Assembly (NCBI GenBank): GCA_947458265.1
Contig: CANGYF010000002.1
Location: 186,001 to 250,000 of the forward strand
Direction of reading: 5' to 3'
DNA: 64,000 nt
Source of the DNA: Betaproteobacteria bacterium
Lineage (GTDB): Bacteria; Pseudomonadota; Gammaproteobacteria; Burkholderiales; CAIKXV01
Below, piece after piece: positions 9,377 to 17,638 of this stretch. A program made the position numbers and the translations under genes. Below the pieces are notes generated by a model that worked only from the letters and a program-made list of their open reading frames with translations, was not told the DNA's origin and made no database searches. The number at the start of each line of letters is the position of its first letter. Position 1 is the first letter of the stretch.

Positions 9377-11287
9377 ATGCCCTTGCCGATCTTCCGCTAC
9401 TTCGAAACCCGCGTGCAGCAGACCGCACTGCCGCCCGGGCCACCGCCTGCCGGGCTGCTCGCGTTCTACTGGCACTTCATCCGCCAGACGCGCGGGCTCT
9501 ATCTCGCGATGCTCTGCACCGGCCTGGCGGTGGCCCTGATCGACACGGTGATCCCGCTGTTCATCGGCCGCCTGGTCGGGCTGATGGAGCACCCCGACCG
9601 TGCGGCGGCCTTCGCGGACTCCGGGCCGATGCTGGCCGGCATGGCGCTGCTGATCCTGCTCGGACGCCCGCTGGCGATGCTCGCCGACAGTCTGGTGCGA
9701 AACAATGCGGTACTGCCCGGCGTCACCAGCATGATCCGCTGGCAGAGCCACTGGCATGTCGCACGGCAGGGCTGGTCCTTCTTCCAGAACGACTTCGCCG
9801 GGCGCATCGCCAACCGGGTGATGCAGACGAGCAACGCGCTGCGCGAATGCGTGGTCAGCAGCATCCGCGCGATCTGGTACATCGTGATCTACGGGCTCAC
9901 CGCGCTGCTGCTGATGGCGGCCGTCGACTGGCGCCTGGCCGTGCCCACGGCGCTGTGGTTCGTCGGCTATGTATTCTTCCTTCACCGCTTCGTGCCGCGC
10001 ATGCGCGACCTGGCAAAGGCGAGTTCGGAAGTGCGCTCGATGGTGATGGGCCGCGTGGTCGACAGCTACACGAACATCCTCACCGTGAAGCTGTTCGCCC
10101 GCGCGCGCGACGAGGATGCCTTCGTGCGCGAGGTGATCGACGAGCACACCGCGGCGATGGCTGCGCACATGCGCCTGATCACCCGCTTCATGTTCACGCT
10201 GTCGGTGATGAACGCCCTGCTGCTGACCTCGACCGCGGCCATCGGCATCGCACTGTGGAGCGAAGGCGTGATCGGTGCCGGGCTGGTCGCCACCGCGCTG
10301 CCGCTCGCCTGGCAGATCTCCAACGTCGCCGGCTGGGTCAGCTGGGAAGTCACCGGCATCTTCGAGAACATCGGCGTCGTGCAGGAGGGCATGGAGACCA
10401 TCGCAGTGCCGCTGACGCTGACCGACCGGCCGGGTGCCACCGACCTGGCGGTGAAGCCTGCGCCGCAGGGCGGTGCGATCCGCTTCGAGCACCTCACGTT
10501 CACCTATTCCCGGGAGGATGGCCGCAAGGTGCTCGATGACCTGTCGCTGGACATCAAGCCCGGCGAGCGTGTCGGACTGGTCGGCCGGTCCGGCGCCGGC
10601 AAGTCGACGCTGGTCAACCTGCTGCTGCGCTTCCACGAGACCGAGCATGGCCGCATCCTGATCGACGGCCAGGACATCTCCGAGGTCACCCAGGAGAGCC
10701 TGCGCGCGGCGATCGGCATGGTGACCCAGGACACCTCGCTGCTGCACCGGTCGATCGCGGCCAACATCGGCTACGGCCGTCCGGGTGCGACGATGGAACA
10801 GATCGTCGCGGCGGCACGCAAGGCGCAGGCGCACGATTTCATCGTCGACCTGCAGGACTGGAACGAACGCACCGGCTACGACGCACATGTCGGCGAGCGC
10901 GGGGTCAAGCTGTCGGGCGGCCAGCGCCAGCGCATCGCGATCGCGCGCGTGATTCTCAAGGATGCACCGATCCTGGTGCTCGACGAGGCCACCTCGGCGC
11001 TCGACAGCGAGGCCGAGCGCGCGATCCAGGAACAGTTGCTCGGGCTGATGGAGGGCAAGACCGTGATCGCGATCGCGCACCGGCTGTCGACCATCGCCCG
11101 CATGGACCGCCTGGTGGTGCTCGACGCGGGACGGGTGGTCGAACAGGGCACGCACGACGAGCTGCTTCGACTCGGCGGTCACTACGCCGTATTATGGCGC
11201 CATCAGTCTGGCGGCTTCCTGCCGGAGGCCCTCCCGGCTGCGGCTTCGGCCGTGACCGCGATACACCCTGAGGACGTGACGCCATGA
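9377..11287 (+). CDS. ABC exporter, fused permease and ATPase (MsbA-like)
   Basis: This 636-residue half-transporter has a six-helix transmembrane domain (about residues 35-340) followed by an ATPase domain. The latter has Walker A GRSGAGKSTLVNLLL, signature LSGGQRQRIAIARVIL, Walker B ILVLDEATSALD and the H-loop IAIAHRLSTIARM. Homodimeric exporters of this type move lipids, lipid-linked molecules or drugs out of the cytosol. The gene overlaps the class II aldolase start by ATGA. It lies about 1 kb from the lipid-tailoring locus, but that locus's nearer genes face the other way, so a functional link is only a possibility. Confidence 0.9.
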   Translation: MPLPIFRYFETRVQQTALPPGPPPAGLLAFYWHFIRQTRGLYLAMLCTGLAVALIDTVIPLFIGRLVGLMEHPDRAAAFADSGPMLAGMALLILLGRPLAMLADSLVRNNAVLPGVTSMIRWQSHWHVARQGWSFFQNDFAGRIANRVMQTSNALRECVVSSIRAIWYIVIYGLTALLLMAAVDWRLAVPTALWFVGYVFFLHRFVPRMRDLAKASSEVRSMVMGRVVDSYTNILTVKLFARARDEDAFVREVIDEHTAAMAAHMRLITRFMFTLSVMNALLLTSTAAIGIALWSEGVIGAGLVATALPLAWQISNVAGWVSWEVTGIFENIGVVQEGMETIAVPLTLTDRPGATDLAVKPAPQGGAIRFEHLTFTYSREDGRKVLDDLSLDIKPGERVGLVGRSGAGKSTLVNLLLRFHETEHGRILIDGQDISEVTQESLRAAIGMVTQDTSLLHRSIAANIGYGRPGATMEQIVAAARKAQAHDFIVDLQDWNERTGYDAHVGERGVKLSGGQRQRIAIARVILKDAPILVLDEATSALDSEAERAIQEQLLGLMEGKTVIAIAHRLSTIARMDRLVVLDAGRVVEQGTHDELLRLGGHYAVLWRHQSGGFLPEALPAAASAVTAIHPEDVTP

Positions 11288-12060
11288 ACCATCCTTCGAC
11301 TTCCGGCCTGGGCAGCGACGTGCGCAGCCGGGTCTCCACCGACGAATGGACGGCCCGCGTCGACCTCGCCTGCTGCCACCGGCTGCTCGCGCACTACGGC
11401 TCGAACGACCTCACCTACAACCACCTGTCGATGCGCGTGCCGGGCGAACCGCAGCACCTGCTGATCAAGCCGCCGACGATGATGTTCGAGGAGGTCACCG
11501 CCTCCAGCCTGCTGAAGTTCGACTTCGAGGGGAACCCGCAGCAGGACAGCCCGCGCCTGCGCGGTGGCGGCCTGGTGATCCATGCCGGCCTGCTCGCCGC
11601 ACGCCCCGACCTGAACGCGGTGTTCCATACGCATACCGAGGCGGCGATGGGCGTGTCGTCCCAGCAGCACGGCCTGCTGATGATCAACCAGCAGGCGGTC
11701 ACCTTCTACAAGCGCATTGCCTACCATTCGTTCGGCGGCTTCGAGTTCAACATGGAGCAGCGTGCGCCGCTGATCCGGGACCTCGGCGACCAGTCGATCA
11801 TGCTGTTGCGAAACCACGGTGCGCTGGTGTGCGGCGCGAGCGTGCAGGATGCCTTCTTCGAGCACCACTTCCTCGAGATGGCCTGCAAGGGGCAGATCGC
11901 CGCACTGTCCGGCGGCGCTCCGGTCACGCTGATCGAAGACTCGGTCTGCGAATACGCGCTTGGCCAGTCTCAGGGGGGCGAGCGACTGGCCAACCGGGCG
12001 AAGAACTGGGCAGCCTGTCTGCGCCAGGCCGACCGCCTCGATCCCTCGTTCCGCGACTGA
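11284..12060 (+). CDS. Class II aldolase/adducin family protein
   Basis: The 258-residue zinc-dependent aldolase-fold protein has the entry motif YGSNDLTYNHLSMRV, the metal ligands in VFHTHTEAAMG, LLRNHGALVCG, and a further His in FEHHFLEMACK. Relatives include L-fuculose-phosphate aldolase, ribulose-phosphate epimerase AraD and many uncharacterised sugar- or acid-cleaving enzymes. The exact reaction cannot be assigned. It is probably cytosolic. The ATG overlaps the upstream ABC exporter stop, indicating one transcript. Its last codons form the first copy of the 14-bp tandem repeat that follows. Confidence 0.82.
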   Translation: MNHPSTSGLGSDVRSRVSTDEWTARVDLACCHRLLAHYGSNDLTYNHLSMRVPGEPQHLLIKPPTMMFEEVTASSLLKFDFEGNPQQDSPRLRGGGLVIHAGLLAARPDLNAVFHTHTEAAMGVSSQQHGLLMINQQAVTFYKRIAYHSFGGFEFNMEQRAPLIRDLGDQSIMLLRNHGALVCGASVQDAFFEHHFLEMACKGQIAALSGGAPVTLIEDSVCEYALGQSQGGERLANRAKNWAACLRQADRLDPSFRD

Positions 12061-12123
12061 CGTTCTGCGACTGACGTTGCGCGACTCACGTTGCGCGACT
12101 GACGTTGCGCGACTGACGTTGCG
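12054..12123. repeat. Five-copy 14-bp tandem repeat
   Basis: Five head-to-tail copies of CGACTGACGTTGCG occupy exactly 70 bp. Copies 2, 4 and 5 are identical, copy 1 differs in the last bases (CTG for GCG) and copy 3 has one C for G. Copy 1 contains the final Asp codon and TGA of the class II aldolase gene, so the array grew out of the gene end into the spacer. The unit is not a multiple of three and is not spaced like CRISPR. Confidence 0.9.
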
Positions 12124-12126
12124 CCA

Positions 12127-12169
12127 CCGGCCTTTAGCCGGAATGACCCGGCAAAGGGCTAGTGCCGGG
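12127..12169. terminator. Two hairpins between convergent genes, possible bidirectional terminator
   Basis: CCGGC/GCCGG with a 5-nt loop (12127-12141) is followed by CCCGGCA/TGCCGGG with a 9-nt loop (12147-12169). They lie between the convergent ends of the class II aldolase and the desaturase. There is no clear U-run on either strand, so factor-independent termination is uncertain. Confidence 0.4.
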
Positions 12170-12171
12170 CA

Positions 12172-13128
12172 TCAGCGGGTCGGCGCCATCGCCGGCAATG
12201 GTGCCGGCCCGAGGTACCCTGGCTCGTTCGCCCGATACCACGCGTCCAGCGCCGGCAGGTTGTGCATCGCTACCGTCGGATGCAGGTGGTGCGCGACATG
12301 GAAGCCGATGTTGCGCGGATAGAGGAACAGCCGCCCGGCCAGGCCCCAGTCGTGGGTGCGGGTGGTGGCAACGAGGGTGGCGGGATCGCGGTCGGTGGTA
12401 CGCACATGAAGGTGCTCGGCGACTACCCGGTTCGCATTGAACAACCCGGCCAGCATCAGCGGCAGCAGGTAGCCGTACAGGAAGGCCTGTGGCCAGAGCA
12501 TCGCCACCGGCACCAGGCACAGGAAGAACAGGGCCTGGGCCGGTTCCGCCCGCAGGCAGCGCTCGATCTCGGCATGCTGCGTCAGGTCGACGTCGCTGCG
12601 TTCGCCGAAGAACACGCGTCCGTAGGCGTTGCGCAGCCGAGGCAAGGCCAGCGCCGCGCAGCCGAAGAAGCTGCGCAGGAACCAGGCGATCACCATCACC
12701 GGCCCGCGCAGCCGTCCGAGCACCGCCGGCAGGAGCCGATGCGAGGCTCCCGGCTTGAAGTAAGGATCGAGTTCCATGCCGCTGTGGCGATGATGCCGCA
12801 GGTGGTGGTAGCGCATCGCAGGCAGCGTCGAGGTGATCGGGTAGCCGGCGAGCAGCTCGAGCAGGCGCGAGGCGGCCGTCGGCGCAGCCCGCTTCAGGTG
12901 GCAGGCATCGTGCAGCACGACGCCCAGCGCATGCAGGCGCCCGGCCACCAGCAGCATCCAGAGCGGCCAGAGCGCAGACGGCCCGACGGCCATCGCGATC
13001 CAGCAGGCGACGATCGCCACCCAGTCGACGCAGGCGGCACGCAGCAGTTCGCCAATGCGTGCCGCACGAAGCAATGCGGGCGGGAGATCGGCGCGTCGGG
13101 CGAAGCGCGGTACGGACGGGGCGTTCAT
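12172..13128 (-). CDS. Fatty acid desaturase-superfamily membrane di-iron enzyme
   Basis: The 318-residue integral membrane protein has the three histidine boxes of the desaturase/hydroxylase superfamily: HDACH (73-77), HHLRHHRHSG (from about 108) and FHVAHHLHP near residue 280. Hydrophobic stretches lie at about 35-68 and 190-240. Members insert double bonds or hydroxyls into acyl chains, carotenoids or lipid head groups at the inner membrane. It is the last of six overlapping minus-strand genes; its ATG overlaps the stop of the preceding GNAT-like gene (ATGA). The HHLHP end box is also found in carotenoid ketolase/hydroxylase-like and ornithine-lipid hydroxylase (OlsE) relatives, so hydroxylation is as likely as desaturation. 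Confidence 0.85.
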   Translation of the reverse strand: MNAPSVPRFARRADLPPALLRAARIGELLRAACVDWVAIVACWIAMAVGPSALWPLWMLLVAGRLHALGVVLHDACHLKRAAPTAASRLLELLAGYPITSTLPAMRYHHLRHHRHSGMELDPYFKPGASHRLLPAVLGRLRGPVMVIAWFLRSFFGCAALALPRLRNAYGRVFFGERSDVDLTQHAEIERCLRAEPAQALFFLCLVPVAMLWPQAFLYGYLLPLMLAGLFNANRVVAEHLHVRTTDRDPATLVATTRTHDWGLAGRLFLYPRNIGFHVAHHLHPTVAMHNLPALDAWYRANEPGYLGPAPLPAMAPTR

Positions 13129-14213
13129 ATGCGGGACAGGTCCATGCAGGGCACCCGATCGTCCAGCGCAGCCACCGCGCCGGCGCCGTCCGCATAGTGC
13201 ACGACATAGAGTCGGCCGGCGGCCCGGATCGCACGATACCCGTCCAGCGCCACGGCCAGCGGGTCGTCCTCGTGCATCGACACGATCGCATGGTGCCACG
13301 GTCCTCGGCGCAGATCGCGATAGGCATGCCGGAGCAGCCCGCGCCACAGGGCGACGTCGTCGCCGGCCACGGCGACCGCCGCCAGGTAGACATACGGCAC
13401 GCGTTCGCCTGGCGCTGGCAGCGGCTTTAGCGGCACCACGCGTGCAGCCGCGTTGTACAGCGGCCGCAGCACGGCCAGCCTGGGCGAATAGGCTTCGATG
13501 AAGGTCTGCCGCAACGCATGCTGGTCCCAGGCCGCCACGCACGCCACCAGCCGGCTGCCCCGCTCGGCCACGAAGAAATCGGTGATCGACAGGCCGGGTG
13601 GAAAGCGCGACCAGTCGCGGGTGAACTGCCGGCGCAGAGCAGCGGCTGCGAGCAGTCCGGCCACGTCGGCCTCGTCGCCACTGGTTGCACGCCGGAAGGA
13701 CACGCCCGGCAAGGCCAGTGCAGCCTTGGGCAGGTCGAGGCAGAGGGCCGGGCTGAGCATGCGGCCGACATCGCGATAGGTCGGCAGGCCGGCGCGGCCG
13801 CTCGCGATCGAGCCGATGGCAGCCCGGTTGCCGTCGAGGATCACCGTGAGATAGAAATCGACCGGATCGGCGTCGTGCAGGGCCTTGAGCACGCGGTAGC
13901 CGCGGGCGACCAGCATGCCACCGCGCGCATGCGCGGCCAGCCGCAGGTCCGACAGCAGCCCGACCCGCTGCCAGCGGCCATTGATGCACAGCTGGGTCAT
14001 CAGGCGTGCGCCCATGCCGACCAGTTCGCCGGTCTGCGAATCGACGCACTTGTGCACCTGCACCTGCTCGCCCTGCAGCGCGCAGCCAGCGAAATAGGAC
14101 GGCTCGCGCCGGAAGCTCACCGACAGATCGCCGCGCAACCAGTCGGACGCCATGCGTGCACGCAACGCGGCATCGTCCGCCTCGACCGCCGGTTCGAAGC
14201 GGTAGCGGCTCAT
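13125..14213 (-). CDS. GNAT-like acyltransferase protein, uncharacterised
   Basis: The 362-residue soluble protein has no strongly diagnostic motif, but its pattern suggests an N-acetyltransferase fold, perhaps duplicated. An N-terminal stretch (FEPAVEADDAALRARM, then CVDSQTGELVGMGARLM and VGLLSDLRLAAHARGGMLVARGY) resembles strand-acceptor-strand elements. A second half starts with SFRRATSGDEADVAGLLAAA. No signal or membrane segment is seen. It sits between the GH3 gene and a desaturase with 4-bp overlaps on both sides, so a role in the same pathway is likely. An acyl-transfer step on an amino acid or amine would fit, but that is inference. Confidence 0.65.
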   Translation of the reverse strand: MSRYRFEPAVEADDAALRARMASDWLRGDLSVSFRREPSYFAGCALQGEQVQVHKCVDSQTGELVGMGARLMTQLCINGRWQRVGLLSDLRLAAHARGGMLVARGYRVLKALHDADPVDFYLTVILDGNRAAIGSIASGRAGLPTYRDVGRMLSPALCLDLPKAALALPGVSFRRATSGDEADVAGLLAAAALRRQFTRDWSRFPPGLSITDFFVAERGSRLVACVAAWDQHALRQTFIEAYSPRLAVLRPLYNAAARVVPLKPLPAPGERVPYVYLAAVAVAGDDVALWRGLLRHAYRDLRRGPWHHAIVSMHEDDPLAVALDGYRAIRAAGRLYVVHYADGAGAVAALDDRVPCMDLSRI

Positions 14214-15907
14214 GGCCTCGCCACCGCGAAGGACGCAAGGTCCGGCTCGCCGACGCGACCCAGCACGCCAGGCTTGGCATCGCCCAGCCGCTGTCCGCCC
14301 GCGAGCGCCAGCGCCTGCAGGCGAGCGGCGAGCCGATCGACACGGCAGGCGGCCACCGGCGCGAGCTGTCCTACGCGCCGGGCATAGGCGTACTGCGGAT
14401 TGTGCGCGAGCCGCTCGTCCAGCAGCATTGCCAGCCGGGCTGCATCGCCCTGGCCACCGTCGGCAGCATCGAGCACCAGCACATAGCCCACGACGGGCGT
14501 GCGCACCGGCACCAGCCTCATCGTGCGCATCGTGCGCATCCCGCGCCCAGATGACGCAGCGCCTCCGGTGCCGCCATCGGCCTCCAGCGCCGCCTGCCAG
14601 CAGCCGAGCACGAACGCCTCGTCCAGTTTCTCGCCGCACAGGTCGCCGGTGGCAGTGCCGCGGCCGAGCAGGCGCAGCCTGGGCGCATGCTGCCAGTGGC
14701 CGGTGACGCGGACACGGTCACCGAGCCGGTAGCGGTACAGGCCGGCCGAGGTGGTGACCAGCACGGCATACTCGCCGCCCTGCTCGACCTCATGGCAGCC
14801 GAAGCAGCGGCCACCGTCGTCCTCGAACTCGATCACCGTGGAACCGACGGCTGCGACCGGGTCGCCGCCATCGCACAGGGGTACCGAGACGATGGCCTCG
14901 GTGGCGAGCAGTCCCTTGCCCTGGATCTCCACCGTGGGGAAGGCCGCCGCGAGCGATGGCACCCAGGCAGCGGCGCTGGCGTGGGTCCAGCACGACAGCA
15001 GCGCCAGCCGGGGCCAGATCGCAGCCCAGTCGGGCACCGGCGCGCGCAGGGCAGCGTCTACCCGCAACGCGCGCTGCGGGTCCGCGCGCAGGCGAGCGAG
15101 CGCGGCATCGACCGCCGGCGGCAGCGCGTCGGGCCGGCGTCCGCTCGCGATCGCATCGACCAGCCTTTCCCGGCCTTCCACCGCCTGCCGGCACAGTTCG
15201 GTCCAGAACGTGGGGCTCCATACCGAGACCATCGCCAGGCGCTCGTCGGCCAGGAGGTAGTGCAACGTGGTGTTGCGCCAGGCCTCGATGTCGTCGATCG
15301 CAGCGACCGCCGGCGGCACGCACAGCAGGCTGCCCACGGCGGCGGCGGCGTCTCCGAAGTACTCGGCATCGGAGGCGAGTCCGATCCGGATGCCACCGGC
15401 GGTCGCCTCCGGCCGCCGTGCCGCCGGGCTGATCGACCAGTAGCTGGTGCCGGCCATCGCGGCGGGTCGCTCCAGGCAGAGGTCGTCGAGCCAGGCGAAC
15501 AGTCCCTGCCTCAGCAGCGCCAGCCCGCTTGCGGTCAGCGGTACCAGCTTCGTGCCGCCGGTGCTGCCGCCGGTGCGTTCGAACGCGGCCAGCGGCTCAT
15601 CGACGAGCAGGCCTGGCTCTCCCGCGGCCATCGCCTCGATCGACGGTGCGAACCTTTCGTAGTCGCCGGGCGGAACCGCATCGCGCCACGCCGCCAGCCC
15701 GTCGGTCGAGCCACCCGCTGCCCGCCCGCAACGGTCGAGCACGCGGTCGAATCGATGTGCGCGCGCGAACGCGCAGCCGCGGTGGCGCGACAGGATGTCG
15801 CGCAGCAGTGCCTGCTGCGTCGCCCCGGCATCGGCGGCATCGCTTTGCAGGCGGTCGCGCGCACCGTCGACCGTCGCGGCGAGTTCAGTCCAGCCCATCG
15901 GCGACAC
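14210..15907 (-). CDS. GH3-family acyl-adenylating amido synthetase
   Basis: The 565-residue protein looks like a GH3 (auxin-responsive promoter family) member of the ANL adenylating enzymes. ATP-binding motif 1 is RTGGSTGGTKLVPL (residues 111-124). Motif 2 is around EIQGKGLLATEA (about 335). Motif 3 is YRYRLGDRVRVTG (about 405). Plant GH3 enzymes activate a carboxylic acid as the acyl-AMP and join it to an amino acid; bacterial members are little studied. It starts with GTG and overlaps the upstream GNAT-like gene by 23 bp and the downstream one by 4 bp. Placed among desaturases and a Rieske oxygenase, it is the probable acyl-activating and conjugating step. Confidence 0.85.
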   Translation of the reverse strand: MSPMGWTELAATVDGARDRLQSDAADAGATQQALLRDILSRHRGCAFARAHRFDRVLDRCGRAAGGSTDGLAAWRDAVPPGDYERFAPSIEAMAAGEPGLLVDEPLAAFERTGGSTGGTKLVPLTASGLALLRQGLFAWLDDLCLERPAAMAGTSYWSISPAARRPEATAGGIRIGLASDAEYFGDAAAAVGSLLCVPPAVAAIDDIEAWRNTTLHYLLADERLAMVSVWSPTFWTELCRQAVEGRERLVDAIASGRRPDALPPAVDAALARLRADPQRALRVDAALRAPVPDWAAIWPRLALLSCWTHASAAAWVPSLAAAFPTVEIQGKGLLATEAIVSVPLCDGGDPVAAVGSTVIEFEDDGGRCFGCHEVEQGGEYAVLVTTSAGLYRYRLGDRVRVTGHWQHAPRLRLLGRGTATGDLCGEKLDEAFVLGCWQAALEADGGTGGAASSGRGMRTMRTMRLVPVRTPVVGYVLVLDAADGGQGDAARLAMLLDERLAHNPQYAYARRVGQLAPVAACRVDRLAARLQALALAGGQRLGDAKPGVLGRVGEPDLASFAVARP

Positions 15908-16610
15908 CGGCGAGGAAGGACGAGCGGACCATCGAACGCAGGTTCTCCGGCGCCAGCCGGGCGAGGCAGACCAGCTCGTCGCCGTTGCAGTAGCCGGGAT
16001 TGCGCTGCAGGAAGAACGCCACCTCCGGCCGCGACGACAGGCGCGAAGCCACCTCGGCCAGGTCAGGCTTCAACTGGCCCATCGACCGAGGGAAGCTGAC
16101 CACGCCGCGCCCCGGATCGAAGTCGCTGCCGAAGCGTGCCGCGGCGATCGCATCGGCCAGCGGCCGCAGGTCGTCGTCGCCGCCGGACGGATGCGGGAAG
16201 AAGCGACGCGCGAACACACTGAGGTAGCGGTAGGTGCGATGGCCCTTGGAGATCAGCAGCCAGTACAGCGGCCTGCCGGGATCGCGTGCCTGCAGCGCGC
16301 CGGCCAGCCGCGCGAACGCCCGGCTCAGCGCCTGCTGTCCCCAGGCACTGCGATCGATGATCGTGTCGCCGGAGAACAGCACCTGCACCCGGGAGCCGTT
16401 CCAGTCGAACGGATGGTCGACCGCGGTCGAGAAGCCGCACAACCGTCCGCCCTCCTCGACCAGGATCACATGGCCCTTGGCCGCGAGGTCGGCGCGGAAG
16501 CGGACAGGCTCACAGGCATCGTAGTGCGCCGCATAGAGCCGGTACATCGCGTCGACCAGTGGATCAACCAGCGCATCCGCACGCACGATGCGCGCAGCGA
16601 GCGCGGTCAC
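15885..16610 (-). CDS. GNAT-like protein, uncharacterised
   Basis: The 241-residue soluble protein has features suggesting an acetyltransferase fold: GHVILVEEGGRLCGFST (a beta-hairpin as in GNAT strands 2-3), then VLFSGDTIIDRSAWGQQALSR, a strand-turn-helix of the acetyl-CoA-binding kind, and a conserved-looking WLLISKGHRTYRYLSVF. No membrane segment is seen. Translation starts at a GTG that overlaps the Rieske gene stop (GTGA), and the gene overlaps the GH3 start by 23 bp. It probably works with the GH3 enzyme; the acyl donor and acceptor are unknown. Confidence 0.65.
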   Translation of the reverse strand: MTALAARIVRADALVDPLVDAMYRLYAAHYDACEPVRFRADLAAKGHVILVEEGGRLCGFSTAVDHPFDWNGSRVQVLFSGDTIIDRSAWGQQALSRAFARLAGALQARDPGRPLYWLLISKGHRTYRYLSVFARRFFPHPSGGDDDLRPLADAIAAARFGSDFDPGRGVVSFPRSMGQLKPDLAEVASRLSSRPEVAFFLQRNPGYCNGDELVCLARLAPENLRSMVRSSFLAGVADGLD

Positions 16611-17638
16611 AGCACGATCCGCACGTCGCGCACCGCACCGGCCGCCGGGGTGGGTTCCCCGCGAGCGAGGGCCGAACGCCAGCGCCAGATCGCTTCCCCG
16701 AGCAGGTCGGCCTCGGTGCTGCGCGCCGGCGCTGCGCCGTCAGCGCGGTTCCCGGCAACACGGTCGAGCATGCGCACGTCCTGCCGGATGATCCAGCGCG
16801 ACAGCGGCTCGAAGAACAGGCGCACCAGCGGTCCGAGGCCACGGAAGCGGAACGACATCACCGTGTAGACCTCGATCGCATCGCCCTCGACCGGGCTGCA
16901 GGTCGAGGTGATGTTGTAGGCCAGCCCGTTCGGGAACGCATAGTCGACGCAGCTGGTGGCCGGTGCGATGAAACGGTCGACATGGTGCATCGTGCCGCCC
17001 GGTGGCGAGAACATCGCCCAGATCACGCTGCGCCGGCGCGGCTCGCCGAAGTATTCGGCCTGCGCACCGTCGGCCAGCATGGTCACCCGCGCGGTGACCG
17101 GTGTCCCGGTGGGCGAGCGGAACCAGCCACGGTGCACGAAGGTCGCATGCGGGCAGTCGAGGAAGTTCTCGAGGCAGGCCTCGATGCTGCCGCGAAAGCG
17201 CGTCTTCATGATGAAGCGCGTCCAGCCGGGTTCGCCGCAGGTCGCGATCGGTCGCGGCGGCCCGTCCGGGACACCCTCGCCCGGCCAGGTCCACACCAGC
17301 CCGTCCTGCTCGACGCAGGGCAGCGCGGCCGCCTGCAGCCCTGCCGGCACGGGCACGCCCGCGCCCAACGCAGGTACCCGCGCGACGCGGCCACTGCCTT
17401 CGTACTCCCAGCCATGATAGGGACATTGCAGCCGTGCGGCGCAGACGCGCCCGGCCGACAGCGGCGCATGGCGATGCACGCAGCGGTCCTCGAGCACGGC
17501 CGGCCGCCCGTCCTCGCCGCGGAACACGGCCAGCCGGCGGCCGAACAGGCGCACGCCCAGCGGCAAGCGCCGGCCGAGGTCGCGGCTGCGGCAGAGTGCA
17601 TACCAGTGCCGCAGCAGTGGATCACCGCCTGCAGGCAT
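16607..17638 (-). CDS. Rieske [2Fe-2S] aromatic-ring-hydroxylating-type oxygenase, alpha subunit
   Basis: The 343-residue non-heme iron oxygenase binds a Rieske cluster through Cys53-x-His55 and Cys72-x2-His75 (CPYHGWEY). The catalytic mononuclear iron site is ENFLDCPHATFVH, with Asp161, His164 and His169. The compact size and single subunit recall VanA/PaO/PrnD-like monooxygenases rather than two-subunit dioxygenases. Such enzymes hydroxylate, demethylate or desaturate varied substrates and need a separate reductase, which is not encoded nearby. The ATG overlaps the upstream desaturase stop by one base (TGATG). Within this operon an acyl chain or lipid ring is the plausible target. Confidence 0.88.
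   Translation of the reverse strand: MPAGGDPLLRHWYALCRSRDLGRRLPLGVRLFGRRLAVFRGEDGRPAVLEDRCVHRHAPLSAGRVCAARLQCPYHGWEYEGSGRVARVPALGAGVPVPAGLQAAALPCVEQDGLVWTWPGEGVPDGPPRPIATCGEPGWTRFIMKTRFRGSIEACLENFLDCPHATFVHRGWFRSPTGTPVTARVTMLADGAQAEYFGEPRRRSVIWAMFSPPGGTMHHVDRFIAPATSCVDYAFPNGLAYNITSTCSPVEGDAIEVYTVMSFRFRGLGPLVRLFFEPLSRWIIRQDVRMLDRVAGNRADGAAPARSTEADLLGEAIWRWRSALARGEPTPAAGAVRDVRIVL

Noticed and set aside
8639-11182. An 847-codon minus-strand frame opposite the ABC exporter
   Set aside because: The plus strand encodes a clear ABC exporter with all ATPase motifs; the antisense product has a composition typical of shadow frames.
12054-12123. CRISPR-like array
   Set aside because: Repeats are 14 bp with no spacers, and no cas gene is present.
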